Of a DNA stretch of 64,000 bases, positions 42,826 to 52,202 are shown piece after piece. The number at the start of each line of letters is the position of its first letter. Within the stretch, counting starts at the first letter, position 1. The stretch lies in NCBI GenBank assembly GCA_012103455.1, contig WLWT01000002.1, positions 434,001 through 498,000 of the forward strand, written 5' to 3'. The DNA comes from Gammaproteobacteria bacterium (GTDB lineage: Bacteria > Pseudomonadota > Gammaproteobacteria > HK1). The notes beneath the pieces were generated by a model. That model worked only from the letters and a program-made list of their open reading frames with translations. It was not told the origin of the DNA and did no database searches. Made by a program: the position numbers and the translations under genes.

Positions 42826-43938
42826 TACCCATCACACTTCAAGATGCGAACATCGGTGCATTAATAATGTGAAACCTATCAGTGATTCTTTTTCTCAATA
42901 AAATCTTTCGTCTTCCAATGCGCTTGAAAAAATTCAAAGATGCTTCCCGAAAATCTATAAACTTCTCATAGTACCGATTATAAGTAACCGCTTCATGCAT
43001 CATTTTCCAAAGTCGCTCAATTGGATTTAAATTCGGTGAATAGGGCGGCAAATAGTGTAATTTAATGTTTGAGTCCTTGGCATAAGACTGAACGTCTTTG
43101 CTCTTATGATAAGCCGCATTATCCCAAATTACATGAATGTCTTTCTCTGGTGCATGCCGTTTGCGTAGAGATTTTAGAAAAGATTTAATGGTTTGCGCAT
43201 TCACTCGCTCAACTTCAGTGTGGATTATTTTGTGACCATCCAAAGATACAGCACCAATGAAATTCAATCGTGTTTGACGAGCCGTTGTGGCAATACTTTT
43301 TCGAGTGCCTCTTAAAATCCATCCACAGGCCAACCGCGTTTGATACTGCGGATGAAAACTGTCCGAGAAATAGATTAAACCCTTGTTTTTAGGGTCTTTC
43401 GAAAGATGTTCATAGTCTTTGACAAACGCTTTTTGCGCCTGTGCGTTTGCTTTCGCTGGCACTGCATGAGGCTTCTTATGGCAGAAATTATTGCGATGCA
43501 GCCATTTTGTCATGCCGCTTACACTGTAAACCTTACCAAAATTCAACTTCACATAAGTGCAAATGTCCTTAACATAAGGATAAGTCATTCCTTCTACGTG
43601 TTTAACGAGCTTTGCTGTTTCATTCTCGTCTAAATCACTTTTGCTGCCCCCGTTTTCGGGCTTCAGCTTAGCTTTAGAAAAATAATCATCGACATGGCGT
43701 CTAATAGTCTCATCATCTAAAAGCAAAATCCTAGACATTTCTGAATAACTATAACCCTCATCAAAAGCTAAAACAGCTTTTATTCGGTCTCGAATACGCC
43801 CATCTCTCTCTTTACGATGAGATTTTATGAGTTCATCGCGCTCGCTCGGTGTTAAATGATTGTTCATAAGCTTATTTTGACCATAATCAGCTAGCTAATG
43901 TAAGTATTCTATATTCGCATTTTCAATGGCGATGGGTA
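42826..43938 (-). mobile_element. IS630-family insertion sequence with TACCCATC ends
   Basis: A 1113-bp element with short inverted repeats (TACCCATCAC and TACCCATCGC) flanked by TA at 42824-42825 and 43939-43940, the target duplication typical of IS630/Tc1 elements. It interrupts the ATP-grasp gene. It is different in sequence from the four-copy IS630 element to the right. Confidence 0.88.
42839..43867 (-). CDS. IS630-family transposase
   Basis: An intact 342-residue transposase. The N-terminal helix-turn-helix region has YSYSEMSRILLLDDETIRRHVDDY. The DDE catalytic core shows GLIYFSDSFHPQYQTR, HVIWDNAAYHKSKDV and LPPYSPNLNPIERLWKMMHE, giving the D, D and E. It fills the IS element at 42826-43938. 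The frame is undamaged, so the element may still be active. Confidence 0.93.
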   Translation of the reverse strand: MNNHLTPSERDELIKSHRKERDGRIRDRIKAVLAFDEGYSYSEMSRILLLDDETIRRHVDDYFSKAKLKPENGGSKSDLDENETAKLVKHVEGMTYPYVKDICTYVKLNFGKVYSVSGMTKWLHRNNFCHKKPHAVPAKANAQAQKAFVKDYEHLSKDPKNKGLIYFSDSFHPQYQTRLACGWILRGTRKSIATTARQTRLNFIGAVSLDGHKIIHTEVERVNAQTIKSFLKSLRKRHAPEKDIHVIWDNAAYHKSKDVQSYAKDSNIKLHYLPPYSPNLNPIERLWKMMHEAVTYNRYYEKFIDFREASLNFFKRIGRRKILLRKRITDRFHIINAPMFAS

Positions 43939-44596
43939 TATACCAGCAAATAATCTCTTCCCCTACCATGATAACTCGCTTCTCTCCATTAAGTATTCCA
44001 GGGACATACTCTTGGAGTAGGCAGTATTTGGTCTTTGCGTGATCCGTCATGGTTTGAAGAATGCTGCGAGCATTGATGTCCCCTTTTTGTAAGATAAACA
44101 CATCTCTCCCTAATGATCCCGCCGGCGGTTTCACTACCCATTTGCTAATTGATGCCGCCGTGTAAGCCTCCCAGAGAAACTCAAAGTCCGATGATGCGTA
44201 AGTTGCAGGGTAGGTTTCGCACAGCAACGGAACAACATATTTGTTGTTCAGGAACATAAGAGATTGCGGTGAGTTGATGTACGTGGTTGACTTGCTCGCA
44301 ATCCAATGCATCTGGATGACGTCTAAGAAATTCTCTCTGCGCCCAAAGCTTAAAACCCAACAAAATTCCATGGAGTTCAATTCTCTTACCTGTCCGGCTT
44401 CCAGACCTTCTCCTGTGGTAATTTCAGATGTCATTTTGTAGCAGCGACCCGACACGATATTTTTGCTCAAAGAGAGGGTATCGCTAAGCAACATATACGT
44501 GTCGTAACCTAAACGGAACGCCGCATTGCCAAGAATCATATAGTTCTTGATCTCAAACGAAGTGAGCGTGTCAACTACAAAACATACAGATGCCAT

Positions 44597-44975
44597 AGAG
44601 TGCTGTCCTTGAACGATTGATAAAACAATTCCGCTCTTTACGCTAGGCCACACCTAAGCTGCCCTTATGGAGAAAAATTCGCCTCTGACGCTGCTTCTAT
44701 AGTGCAACAACGTTGGGCAGAAGAAAGAAAACGTCGTCGCCTGTGCAAATTCAAAAGTCGAAAAAAGTCAATGGCCGTCTGTTTAGGGGCCAGAGGTACG
44801 AACTAAACACTGTATTACAGAGCGAAGGGAGGGGCGATAAAATTAACTAAAAAGCAGTGGGCTGGTTTGGATTGTGCTGCGCGCTTGTAGTTACGTTCAA
44901 CTCTCCCCTCATCAAGGGGGTTGCTTGTAGAGGTGCCCTTGAGCTAGTGGCCAGCGCGGGCGCACCACTGGCGCC
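44597..44975. other. Intergenic region, no gene seen
   Basis: About 380 bp of mixed composition. A GGGCACCTCTAC-like end in reverse orientation (44922-44939) again resembles the MITE terminus but has no matching body. Confidence 0.4.
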
Positions 44976-46193
44976 ATGCAGCTTAGCCGCGCACAATCGG
45001 GCGCTTGTCCTCTAATGGTTGGCACGAGGTGCAATGTGCGAACGGATGAACGGCGTGGCTCTTTTGCCGAATTAGAGACGGCGCTGAGTATGGTGCCGGC
45101 GATCAAGGCGGCGCGAGAGCACATCAACCGGCACAGCGAGTTGCCCCCGGCATTGGCTGCGGCGCTGAAAGAAAGGGGGCTTTTCAAGCTACTACTACCC
45201 AAGGTGTTTGGTGGTGCGGAGCTGTCGTTGCCCTGTTTCATACGCTGCGTTGAAGTGATCGCGCAAGCTGATGGCAGTGCCGGATGGTGCGTCGGGCAGG
45301 GCGGTGTATTCCCGAATCTGGCTGACAGAATGCCACCGCAGACGGCGCGGGAGATTTGGGGCGCCAACCCTGGCGCCGTGGTGGCCACCGGAACGCCGTT
45401 TGGTTCAACAGCGCAGCCCATAGGAGATGGGTATCAGCTATCGGGCAAGTGGCGCTTTGCCAGTGGTTGTTTGCATGCCGACTGGCTGGCGGCCATGGCA
45501 TCCATCGTGGACGCGGACGGCCAAGTGACAGGGTTTGGCATGTTCTTGGTGCCACGGGCGGACGTCGCGCTAGGCGATGGTTGGAATGTCAGCGGTCTGC
45601 GCGGTACCGGCAGCCGGGAATATACCTTGGACGCTCATCATGTGGCGGCGCCCAGAGCACTGCTAGGCGCCGTGTTGCGCGAGCACTGCGGTATGGCCAC
45701 CGGGCTTCCCGCGCAACTGCTGTTCGCCAGCGCTTTTGGCTCGGTGGGCTTAGGGATCGCCCGCCGCGCCATCGATAGCTTGATGGCTCTGGCCGGAGGC
45801 AAAATGCCAGTGTTTACCAACCGCAAGCTATTGGACGATGACTTGGTTCACGCAGGCTTGGCGGAAGCGGAAGCCGAATGGGGCGCGAGCCGGGCGTTCT
45901 TGCACGAAATGGCCGAAGCTTGCACCCACCAATACGCGAACGCGGGCGAGCTGCCGCAGATCATGCGCGCGCATCTGCGTCTGGCGGCCACCCATGCCAT
46001 GCGCAAAGCGGGCGTGGTGGTCGATAAGGTATTCACTCTTGCGGGCAGCGACGCTATTTTCGATGACCATCCTATGCATCAGTGTTTTCAAGATATCCAC
46101 GCGCTCACTCAGCAAATTCAAGCCCGCCCAGCCCATTTTCGGACGGTTGGCCGAGTGCTGCTCGGACTGGATCCGGATAGTCCCGTGGTGTGA
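44976..46193 (+). CDS. Acyl-CoA dehydrogenase-fold flavoprotein (HsaA/DszC-like monooxygenase group)
   Basis: A 405-residue protein with the acyl-CoA dehydrogenase fold. Blocks are LPPALAAALKERGLFKLLLPKVFGGAEL, GSAGWCVGQGG, GYQLSGKWRFASGCLHADWL and WNVSGLRGTGSREYTLDAHHV, and near the end FTLAGSDAIFDDHPMHQCFQDIHAL. These fit the flavin-dependent hydroxylase branch (HsaA, DszC) rather than beta-oxidation enzymes. A two-component monooxygenase of this type needs a flavin reductase, which is not in view. Chromosomal GC-rich composition sets it apart from the surrounding elements. An ATG at 45015 is an alternative start. Confidence 0.85.
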   Translation: MQLSRAQSGACPLMVGTRCNVRTDERRGSFAELETALSMVPAIKAAREHINRHSELPPALAAALKERGLFKLLLPKVFGGAELSLPCFIRCVEVIAQADGSAGWCVGQGGVFPNLADRMPPQTAREIWGANPGAVVATGTPFGSTAQPIGDGYQLSGKWRFASGCLHADWLAAMASIVDADGQVTGFGMFLVPRADVALGDGWNVSGLRGTGSREYTLDAHHVAAPRALLGAVLREHCGMATGLPAQLLFASAFGSVGLGIARRAIDSLMALAGGKMPVFTNRKLLDDDLVHAGLAEAEAEWGASRAFLHEMAEACTHQYANAGELPQIMRAHLRLAATHAMRKAGVVVDKVFTLAGSDAIFDDHPMHQCFQDIHALTQQIQARPAHFRTVGRVLLGLDPDSPVV

Positions 46194-46227
46194 TGAGCAA
46201 AAGCAGAACGTAAGCGTTATCTATTTA

Positions 46228-47082
46228 CTAATTCGGCAAAAATTACCCGACATCAATTCAGAACATATCTGACATGCTCTTCATAGAAAAACCGTTTAAT
46301 CATTTGCGTATTCTGTTGCAGTGAGTGCAACACCGAACGAGCCAAGGCCACCAGTTGCTCCTTTGTAGCCACCACTGTCCGCCCAATTCGTTGGCTTTTT
46401 ACATGGTGCCATTTTACGCTAAAGCGCCGACCCGTTTTCGCTACAACCGGCGTATCACCCCGTACCCCCCAAGTGGTACCACGATGATAATCCGACCGGA
46501 TCGTCGATTCATCGCCAAAATAGACCCGCACTCGCCGCCTTTTCGCTCCTCGTTGTACTTCAGGCCAAGTTTCTCTTAACCATACCTTAACCTGATCAGG
46601 GTTTTGCTCGTATGCCTTAAACCGAGGGCGCTGCGCACTCATCCCCAAACGAGACAGGCTATTGCCCACCGAGCGCTCACTGACCTCGATGCCAAATTTA
46701 TCTTTCAGTCATATCTGAATCATCGAGCGCGTCCACAAGGCATCGTGAAAATCCAATTGCAACGGATTCGTTTTAACCCGTTCACCTAAGCGATCCGCAT
46801 ATTCATCGGGACACTTTCTTGGGCGACCCGTGATCTTGCCGGTGGACAGCGCCTGTTCACCCCCTTGCTCATACCTGGACAACCAATCGTCAATGCAAGA
46901 ACGATGAAATCCGAGGGCTTTAATTACTTTTTCAGGGCTTTCACCCGATAATACTTGCGCAACCGCGCGCCTGCGGATGGCTTCTCGCGCGGAATGGGGC
47001 AGTGAGCGACCGTCTGTCTTTTTCATAGCATCACTATAACACATTTTATCAATTTGTGTCGGGTAATTTTTTGCCGAATTAG
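46228..47082 (-). mobile_element. IS630 element, four-copy family, copy 1 (internally deleted)
   Basis: An 855-bp copy of the element seen complete at 49700-50807. It has the same ends (CTAATTCGGCAAAAATTACC and complement) and TA at 46226-46227 and 47083-47084. About 250 bp of the transposase core are missing: the frame jumps from GRRFSV to KWHHVKSQRIGR, losing the second catalytic Asp and the Glu. A stop after SMIQI also splits the N-terminal part. Confidence 0.9.
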
Positions 47083-47159
47083 TAAAAAGCCTCGCTTGGG
47101 CCGTGTCCTGGGATGAGAACCGGCAGCTGGCAGCGGGCGTGCTTGAACGCACCGATGCG

Positions 47160-47390
47160 AAAGGACCTGAAATTCAGTCATCTAATCTATTGCCGCCATA
47201 CTCTCCTGAGTTGAACCCAGTTGAACTCATCTGGAGCGTATTGAAATCAAGTCGCATTGGTCGCATGGCGTTGAAAACAAAGGAGCAGTTTCTCAATGCT
47301 GTCAGTTCAGGGTTGAAATCAATACAAAGGCAGAAAGTGAAAATTTTTTGGATTTTTCCGTGCCGAGAACACAGCCTATGCTCGCCTTGA
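47160..47390 (+). pseudogene. C-terminal fragment of another IS630-type transposase
   Basis: Only the last part remains: LLPPYSPELNPVELIWSVLKSSRIGRMALKTKEQFLNAVSSGL, carrying the catalytic Glu. It differs from the neighbouring copies. The N-terminal half and ends are gone. Confidence 0.75.
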
Positions 47391-47426
47391 AAAACCGCTC
47401 GCATAGGGTTGGCTCATGTCAATATA

Positions 47427-47497
47427 AGGTCATACCTGAGGATTCGAGCACGGAGCTGACGCCGCAATCGCGGAAAAGTGCATTTTTAGAGGTGCCC
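47427..47497. mobile_element. MITE copy C (partial, inverted)
   Basis: About 70 bp match the left half of the 140-bp MITE in reverse orientation, ending in TTTTTAGAGGTGCCC at 47497. The other half is missing. Confidence 0.8.
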
Positions 47498-47531
47498 TTG
47501 TATAGAAATCTGCTCATAACTTCCTTAATTA

Positions 47532-47586
47532 AGCTAACGCCTAAATCAGGTGCGCTGCAGGTGTCACCTGAATTTTTTTGTTAGGC
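47532..47586 (-). other. attC recombination site 9 (minus orientation)
   Basis: On the minus strand R'' is GCCTAAC and R' GTTAGCT. The arms AAATTCAGGTG and CACCTGATTT pair with one bulged T. It overlaps the last codons and stop of the DUF4145/SEC-C gene, as cassette genes often do. Confidence 0.8.
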
Positions 47587-48261
47587 TTGTCTCGGCAGCA
47601 CTTTTTATATTTTAAGCCTGAACCACACGGACACTTTTCATTTGGTCCAATCTTTTTTCCAGATCGGATAGGTTGAGGCTTTATTTCTTTTATTGCTTTT
47701 TCAAGCTGTTCACCAAAAGCATTGAAGCTTTCAGCCATTTTTCCTGCAAGATCATTAAACTTTACTAAATAGTATTTTTTACCTATAGCACTACCTTGTT
47801 CAATTGACTTCTCTAACAGTTCTTTCGACTTGTTATTGTCCTTAGGTATTAACTTCCCTTGGTGATATACTTCACCTAAAGCAGCAATAGCATCAGGGCA
47901 GCCCAAATCAATCGCTCTTTGTAAATAGAGCAGAGCTTGTTCGATGGATTGAGTGCATGCTTTTCCTTCACTGTAATAGTAAAATAAGAAACGAAGGGAA
48001 AGAGTGTCGTCTTTTTTTCTGCTTTTGTTAAATACAATAAAGCCTGTTCAAAGTTGTTCTCTTCATATAGTTGGGCTCCATAAAGAGCTTCTGCTGGGGT
48101 ATACTTTCTATCTGCTGCGATTTTTAAGTTGTATAACCCCTTATCTTGAATTTCTTTATCTTTTTCATAACTAATTGCCAAAGCAGCATATCTATATAAA
48201 GGTTCTAGCTCACAGTTTTCATAAATTAGAGTGTTCTCACCTTTCCTTAAAGTATATAGTA

Positions 48262-49370
48262 CTAATTCGGAAAAAAATTACCCGACATTAATTCAGAATA
48301 TATCTGACATGCTTTTCATAGAAAAACCGTTTAATTATTTGCGTATTCTGTTGCAGTGAGTGCAACACCGAACGAGCCAAGGCCACCAGTTGCTCCTTTG
48401 TAGCCACCACTGTCCGCCCAATTCGTTGGCTTTTTACATGATGCCATACTAGCTCATCAGGATTGAGTTCCGGTGAATACGGCGGTAACAATACTAACGT
48501 GAGCCTACCTTGGCTAGTGCGGACAAATTCTTGCACTTTCTTGGCTCGATGAATGGGATGGCCATCAACAATCAAATAGACCGATCGCTTGGCGTTGTGC
48601 AACAAACGCCTTAGAAAGTCGATAAAAACGTCTGCGGTTACCCGTGATTCGGTTACCATGAAACGCAGGTGACCCTTCGGCGAAACGGCTGACAGCATAC
48701 TTACGCTAAAGCGCCGACCCGTTTTCGCTACAACCGGCGTATCACCCCGTACCCCCCAAGTGGTACCACGATGATAATCCGACCGGATCGTCGATTCGTC
48801 GCCAAAATAGACCCGCGCTCGGCGCCTTTTCGCTTCTCGTTGTACTTCAGGCCAAGTTTCTCTTAACCATACCTTAACCTGAGCAGGGTCTGGCTCGTAT
48901 GCCTTAAACCCAGGGCGCTGCGCACTCATCCCCCAAACGAGACAGGCTATTGCCCACCGAGCGCTCGCTGACCTCGATGCCAAATTTATCTTTCAGTCAT
49001 ATCTGAATCATCGAGCGCGTCCACAGGGCATCGTGAAAATCCAATTGCAACGGATTCGTTTTAACCCGTTCACGTAAGCGATCCGCATATTCATCGGGAC
49101 ACTTTCTTGGGCGGCCCGTGATCTTGCCGGTGGACAGCGCCTGTTCACCACCTTGCTCATACCTGGATAACCAATCGTCAATGCAAGAACGATGAAATCC
49201 GCGGGCTTTAATTACTTTTTCAGGGCTTTCACCCGATAATACTTGCGCAACCGCGTGCCTGCGGATGGCTTCTCGCGCGGAATGGGGCAGTGAGCGACCG
49301 TCTGTCTTTTTCATAGCATCACTATAACACATTTTATTAATTTGTGTCGGGTAATCTTTTGCCGAAGTAG
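48262..49370 (-). mobile_element. IS630 element, four-copy family, copy 2 (transposase broken)
   Basis: A 1109-bp copy with TA at 48260-48261 and 49371-49372, inserted in the DUF4145/SEC-C gene. The transposase is split into 48288-48983 and 48997-49332 by a TGA after SMIQI and an extra C in a CCCCC run, so this copy needs a transposase from elsewhere. The catalytic blocks YFGDEST, YLIVDGHP and LPPYSPELNPDEL are still readable. Confidence 0.92.
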
Positions 49371-49699
49371 TAGATCTCTATCTACTCCTGCAGATATTTT
49401 ATATGAAGCTTCATAGAAGCTTAGTGTGTTAATTATAAGTGAATTTATATGATAGATATAATCTTGTGAAACCACCAGAGGAGCTTCAAAATGTTGTCGT
49501 TCAACAATTGATTCACAAACAACACCGGCCTTTAGTTTTAGCTTGCTGCATAATCCGATAGATGCATCGTATATAATTTCCTTCTCTTCTTTTGGAACAA
49601 CTGTTGAGTAGATGATTTTATTACATGGTGTTTTAGTTAAAACGCTTGATATATCTTCGAGGATAGAGACAAAATTTTTTCTGGCTTGATCTGCTTTTA

Positions 49700-50807
49700 C
49701 TACTTCGGCAAAAGATTACCCGACACAAATTAATAAAATGTGTTATAGTGATGCTATGAAAAAGACAGACGGTCGCTCACTGCCCCATTCCGCGCGAGAA
49801 GCCATCCGCAGGCACGCGGTTGCGCAAGTATTATCGGGTGAAAGCCCTGAAAAAGTAATTAAAGCCCTCGGATTTCATCGTTCTTGCATTGACGATTGGT
49901 TATCCAGATATGAGCAAGGTGGTGAACAGGCGCTGTCCACCGGCAAGATCACGGGTCGCCCAAGAAAGTGTCCCGATGAATATGCGGATCGCTTACGTGA
50001 ACGGGTTAAAACGAATCCGTTGCAATTGGATTTTCACGATGCCTTGTGGACACGCTCGATGATTCAGATATTACTGAAAGATAAATTTGGCATCGAGGTC
50101 AGCGAGCGCTCGGTGGGCAATATCCTGTCTCGTTTGGGGATGAGTGCGCAGCGCCCTCGGTTTAAGGCATACGAGCAAAACCCTGATCAGGTTAAGGTAT
50201 GGTTAAGAGAAACTTGGCCTGAAGTACAACGAGAAGCGAAAAGGCGCCGAGCGCGGGTCTATTTTGGCGACGAATCGACGATCCGGTCGGATTATCATCG
50301 TGGTACCACTTGGGGGGTACGGGGTGATACGCCAGTTGTAGCGAAAACGGGTCGGCGCTTTAGCGTGAATAGGCTGTCAGCCGTTTCGCCGAAAGGTCAC
50401 CTGCGTTTCATGGTAACTGAATCACGGGTAACCGCAGACGTTTTTATCGACTTTCTAAGGCGTTTGTTGCACAACGCCAAGCGATCGGTCTATTTGATTG
50501 TTGATGGCCATCCCATTCATCGAGCCAAGAAAGTGCAAGAATTTGTCCGCAATAGCCAAGGTAAGCTCACGTTAGTATGGTTACCGCCGTATTCACCGGA
50601 ACTCAATCCTGATGAGCTAGTATGGCATCATGTAAAAAGCCAACGAATTGGGCGGACAGTGGTGGCTACAAAGGAGCAACTGATGGCCTTGGCTCGTTCG
50701 GTGTTGCACTCACTGCAACAGAATACGCAAATAATTAAACGGTTTTTCTATGAAAAGCATGTCAGATATATTCTGAATTAATGTCGGGTAATTTTTTTCC
50801 GAATTAG
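49700..50807 (+). mobile_element. IS630 element, four-copy family, copy 3 (complete)
   Basis: A 1108-bp element with ends CTACTTCGGCAAAAGATTAC and the complement of CTAATTCGGAAAAAAATTAC, flanked by TA (49698-49699, 50808-50809). It is inserted in the same host gene as copy 2 but in the opposite direction. Confidence 0.95.
49738..50781 (+). CDS. IS630-family transposase (copy 3)
   Basis: An intact 347-residue transposase. The N-terminal helix-turn-helix has AREAIRRHAVAQVLSGESPEKVIKALGFHRSC. The DDE core has VYFGDESTIRSDYHRG, VYLIVDGHPIHRAKK and LPPYSPELNPDELVWHHVK. It is nearly identical to the copy at 54657-55700, differing at a handful of residues (for example D/Y after CI, R/L in RLRE, and NR/NM before LSAVSPKG). 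This copy could supply transposase for the damaged copies 1 and 2. Confidence 0.95.
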   Translation: MCYSDAMKKTDGRSLPHSAREAIRRHAVAQVLSGESPEKVIKALGFHRSCIDDWLSRYEQGGEQALSTGKITGRPRKCPDEYADRLRERVKTNPLQLDFHDALWTRSMIQILLKDKFGIEVSERSVGNILSRLGMSAQRPRFKAYEQNPDQVKVWLRETWPEVQREAKRRRARVYFGDESTIRSDYHRGTTWGVRGDTPVVAKTGRRFSVNRLSAVSPKGHLRFMVTESRVTADVFIDFLRRLLHNAKRSVYLIVDGHPIHRAKKVQEFVRNSQGKLTLVWLPPYSPELNPDELVWHHVKSQRIGRTVVATKEQLMALARSVLHSLQQNTQIIKRFFYEKHVRYILN

Positions 50808-51186
50808 TACTTTAAGTTTTTCTAGAGCTTGCTTGTGAAAATCCTTACTTCCCTCAAAATCTAATTCTTTGTGGATTCCTGAGTTGCAAAGCTTTCTTAT
50901 TTCATGAAATCGATCTTTTGTTGTGTGATTGATAATTTGAGATTCAAATAATATATTTATTTTTTCAAATAAACTCTCATTTTTAATATTTATATCATTT
51001 TTTTCCAATATTAAAGAAGCAATATAATCAATCGCCTCTCTAAATTTAAGAAGCGAATAATCTGGATTGAGACTGATAAATTCTAATGCAGTAAAATATT
51101 CGTTATATAGATTATTTGAAATTTTTTTGCAGATTTCAAGATCACTGATTTCATTATTCATTAGATGTACTCGAAACTTTGCAATA

Positions 51187-51306
51187 GTATAACGGCGAGG
51201 CTCAGCGGCAGCTTGAAGCGACGGGCAAATCGCGATAGCAATTTCGGCCGGCGGGTCAAGCTGTCCGTTGCAACTACTTGTATGACACCGGTCACCCTTG
51301 TTGGGC
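51187..51306 (-). other. attC recombination site 8 (minus orientation)
   Basis: On the minus strand R'' is GCCCAAC (51300-51306) and R' GTTATAC (51187-51193). The inner arms CGGACAGCTTGA and TCAAGCTGCCG pair with a bulged A. It is longer than the other sites. It lies between brnA and the start of the DUF4145/SEC-C gene, 26 bp before that ATG. Confidence 0.72.
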
Positions 51307-51320
51307 CAATGGGCAGTGAA

Positions 51321-51596
51321 TTACGACGTAGACAATTCTTCACGAAGCACCTTCCGTAGTGTCTCTTCATCGATCGGGCGCGTGCCCAAAGATCTGCGAA
51401 GGGTCTGATTGATAAGAGTCTGATATCCAATCCCTTCAGCTTCCGATCGGCGCTTAAAGCTCGCTAGCACGTCATTGTCTAGCATGATAGTGATCCGGGT
51501 CTTACCTTTCGCTTCTTCCCGCAGGCGTTTCAGATGAGCGACTTCGTGCGCCCTTGTCGCATTGGAAAAATCGTACTCGTCACGCATAGGCCGCAC
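51321..51596 (-). CDS. brnA: BrnA-type antitoxin
   Basis: A 91-residue antitoxin: MRDEYDFSNATRAHEVAHLKRLREEAKGKTRITIML, then a ribbon-helix-helix DVLASFKRRSEAEGIGYQTLINQTLRRSL. It binds BrnT and represses the operon. The start overlaps the end of brnT by 17 bp, consistent with coupled translation. It forms one cassette with brnT. The plus-strand orphan at 31091 is a distant relative. Confidence 0.9.
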   Translation of the reverse strand: MRPMRDEYDFSNATRAHEVAHLKRLREEAKGKTRITIMLDNDVLASFKRRSEAEGIGYQTLINQTLRRSLGTRPIDEETLRKVLREELSTS

Positions 51597-51846
51597 TCTC
51601 GTTTCGGGAAGCTTGGCGCGCTGAAATGATGTGGACCGTCTCGTCTCCGCGAATGGTGTACACCACTACCAGCAACCGACCGGCAGCACTCATCCCCAAC
51701 AAGATCCAACGCGATTCTGATTCGGCAAAGACGTCCTCTTTGACCAAGGCCATCGGATCCAACAGCGCTGAGGTGGCTTCTTCGAAGGTGACTCCGTGTT
51801 TGATAGCGTTTGCCGCAGCCTTGTGCGGGTCATATTCGACAGCCAT
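51580..51846 (-). CDS. brnT: BrnT-type toxin (ribonuclease)
   Basis: An 88-residue toxin: MAVEYDPHKAAANAIKHGVTFEEATSALLDP, then SRWILLGMSAAGRLLVVVYTIRGDETVHIISARQASRNE. This is the BrnT fold, a RelE-like RNase. The ATG at 51846 fits the family start; one at 51861 is also possible. It precedes brnA in the normal toxin-first order and follows attC site 7. Confidence 0.92.
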   Translation of the reverse strand: MAVEYDPHKAAANAIKHGVTFEEATSALLDPMALVKEDVFAESESRWILLGMSAAGRLLVVVYTIRGDETVHIISARQASRNESAAYA

Positions 51847-51914
51847 AGGCAGAGTGTGCATATTCTATACGCATTACACAACTTTCGAATCAGGTGGCGG
51901 ACGTGCAAATTGAG

Positions 51915-51989
51915 GCCCAACGTCACAAATAACCGGCGCAATGCGAGCCCAAGCGAGAATTGCGTCCGAGTTGATTTGCTTTGTTGTGT
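51915..51989 (-). other. attC recombination site 7 (minus orientation)
   Basis: On the minus strand R'' is ACACAAC and R' GTTGGGC (perfect GTTRRRY). The arms AACTCGGACGCAAT and ATTGCGCCGGTT pair with bulged T and A on one strand. It shares AACTCGGAC and GGTTATTTGTG blocks with site 2 at 28124, so the two arrays use one attC family. Confidence 0.9.
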
Positions 51990-51995
51990 GTTGCT

Positions 51996-52202
51996 CTATA
52001 GTTCATTTTCATCAATCCTGGCAACCTTCATCAAATGCTTTTGCAACCCGATCTTCAATGGCCTGTTCCCATGAACTGGTACAGAAATACGTGCATTTTC
52101 TCCGGCTTTGGCAAATATGTGATGACTGCCAATGATTCTCTTCAATTCCCAGCCTTTATCTTCAATGAGCGTACAAAATCTCTTACCGCTGACAGCTTTC
52201 AA
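51996..52202 (-). CDS. hicA: HicA toxin (mRNA interferase)
   Basis: A 68-residue double-stranded-RNA-binding-like toxin: MKAVSGKRFCTLIEDKGWELKRIIGSHHIFAK, with the catalytic His in GSHHIF, then ISVPVHGNRPLKIGLQKHLMKVARI. It is unusual in order for TA systems but normal for hic when hicB comes first. The ATG overlaps the hicB stop by 4 bp. Confidence 0.93.
   Translation of the reverse strand: MKAVSGKRFCTLIEDKGWELKRIIGSHHIFAKAGENARISVPVHGNRPLKIGLQKHLMKVARIDENEL

Larger units (their letters stand above)
42489..44596 (-). pseudogene. Glutathione synthetase-like ATP-grasp gene, split by an IS630 element
   Basis: The N-terminal part (44596 to about 43941) begins MASVCFVVDTLTSFEIKNYMILGNAAFRLGY and contains the ATP-grasp blocks WVVKPPAGSLGRDVFI and LLQEYVPGILNGEKRVIMVGEEIICWY. 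The C-terminal part (about 42825 to 42489) continues RRRPSGADFRTNLHQEG and VDLAHPYVIEVNILNPGGLNTVYNLTG. Removing the IS (42826-43938) and one TA copy joins them in frame as CWYRRRPSG. The natural C-terminus is also altered, because the last codons come from MITE copy B. Product and substrate are inferred from the glutathione synthetase-like motifs. Confidence 0.85.
47541..51161 (-). pseudogene. DUF4145 / Sel1-like / SEC-C protein gene, split by two IS630 copies
   Basis: Removing the two IS copies (48262-49370 and 49700-50807) with one TA each rejoins a frame of about 465 residues. The N-terminus (51161 to 50808) is DUF4145-like, with FREAIDYIASLIL and FHEIRKLCNSGIHK. The middle (49697 to 49373) reads VKADQARKNFVSILEDISSVL onward. 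The 48261-47541 part has Sel1-like repeats (AEALYGAQLYEENNFEQALLYL, AIDLGCPDAIAALGEVYHQG) and a C-terminal zinc SEC-C motif CPCGSGLKYKKCC. Both joints are in frame (LKVKADQ and DRDLLYTL). A further one-base frameshift sits in a seven-A run near 48015. Proteins with DUF4145 plus SEC-C or Sel1 modules are of unknown function. It is a cassette gene between attC sites 8 and 9. Confidence 0.85.
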
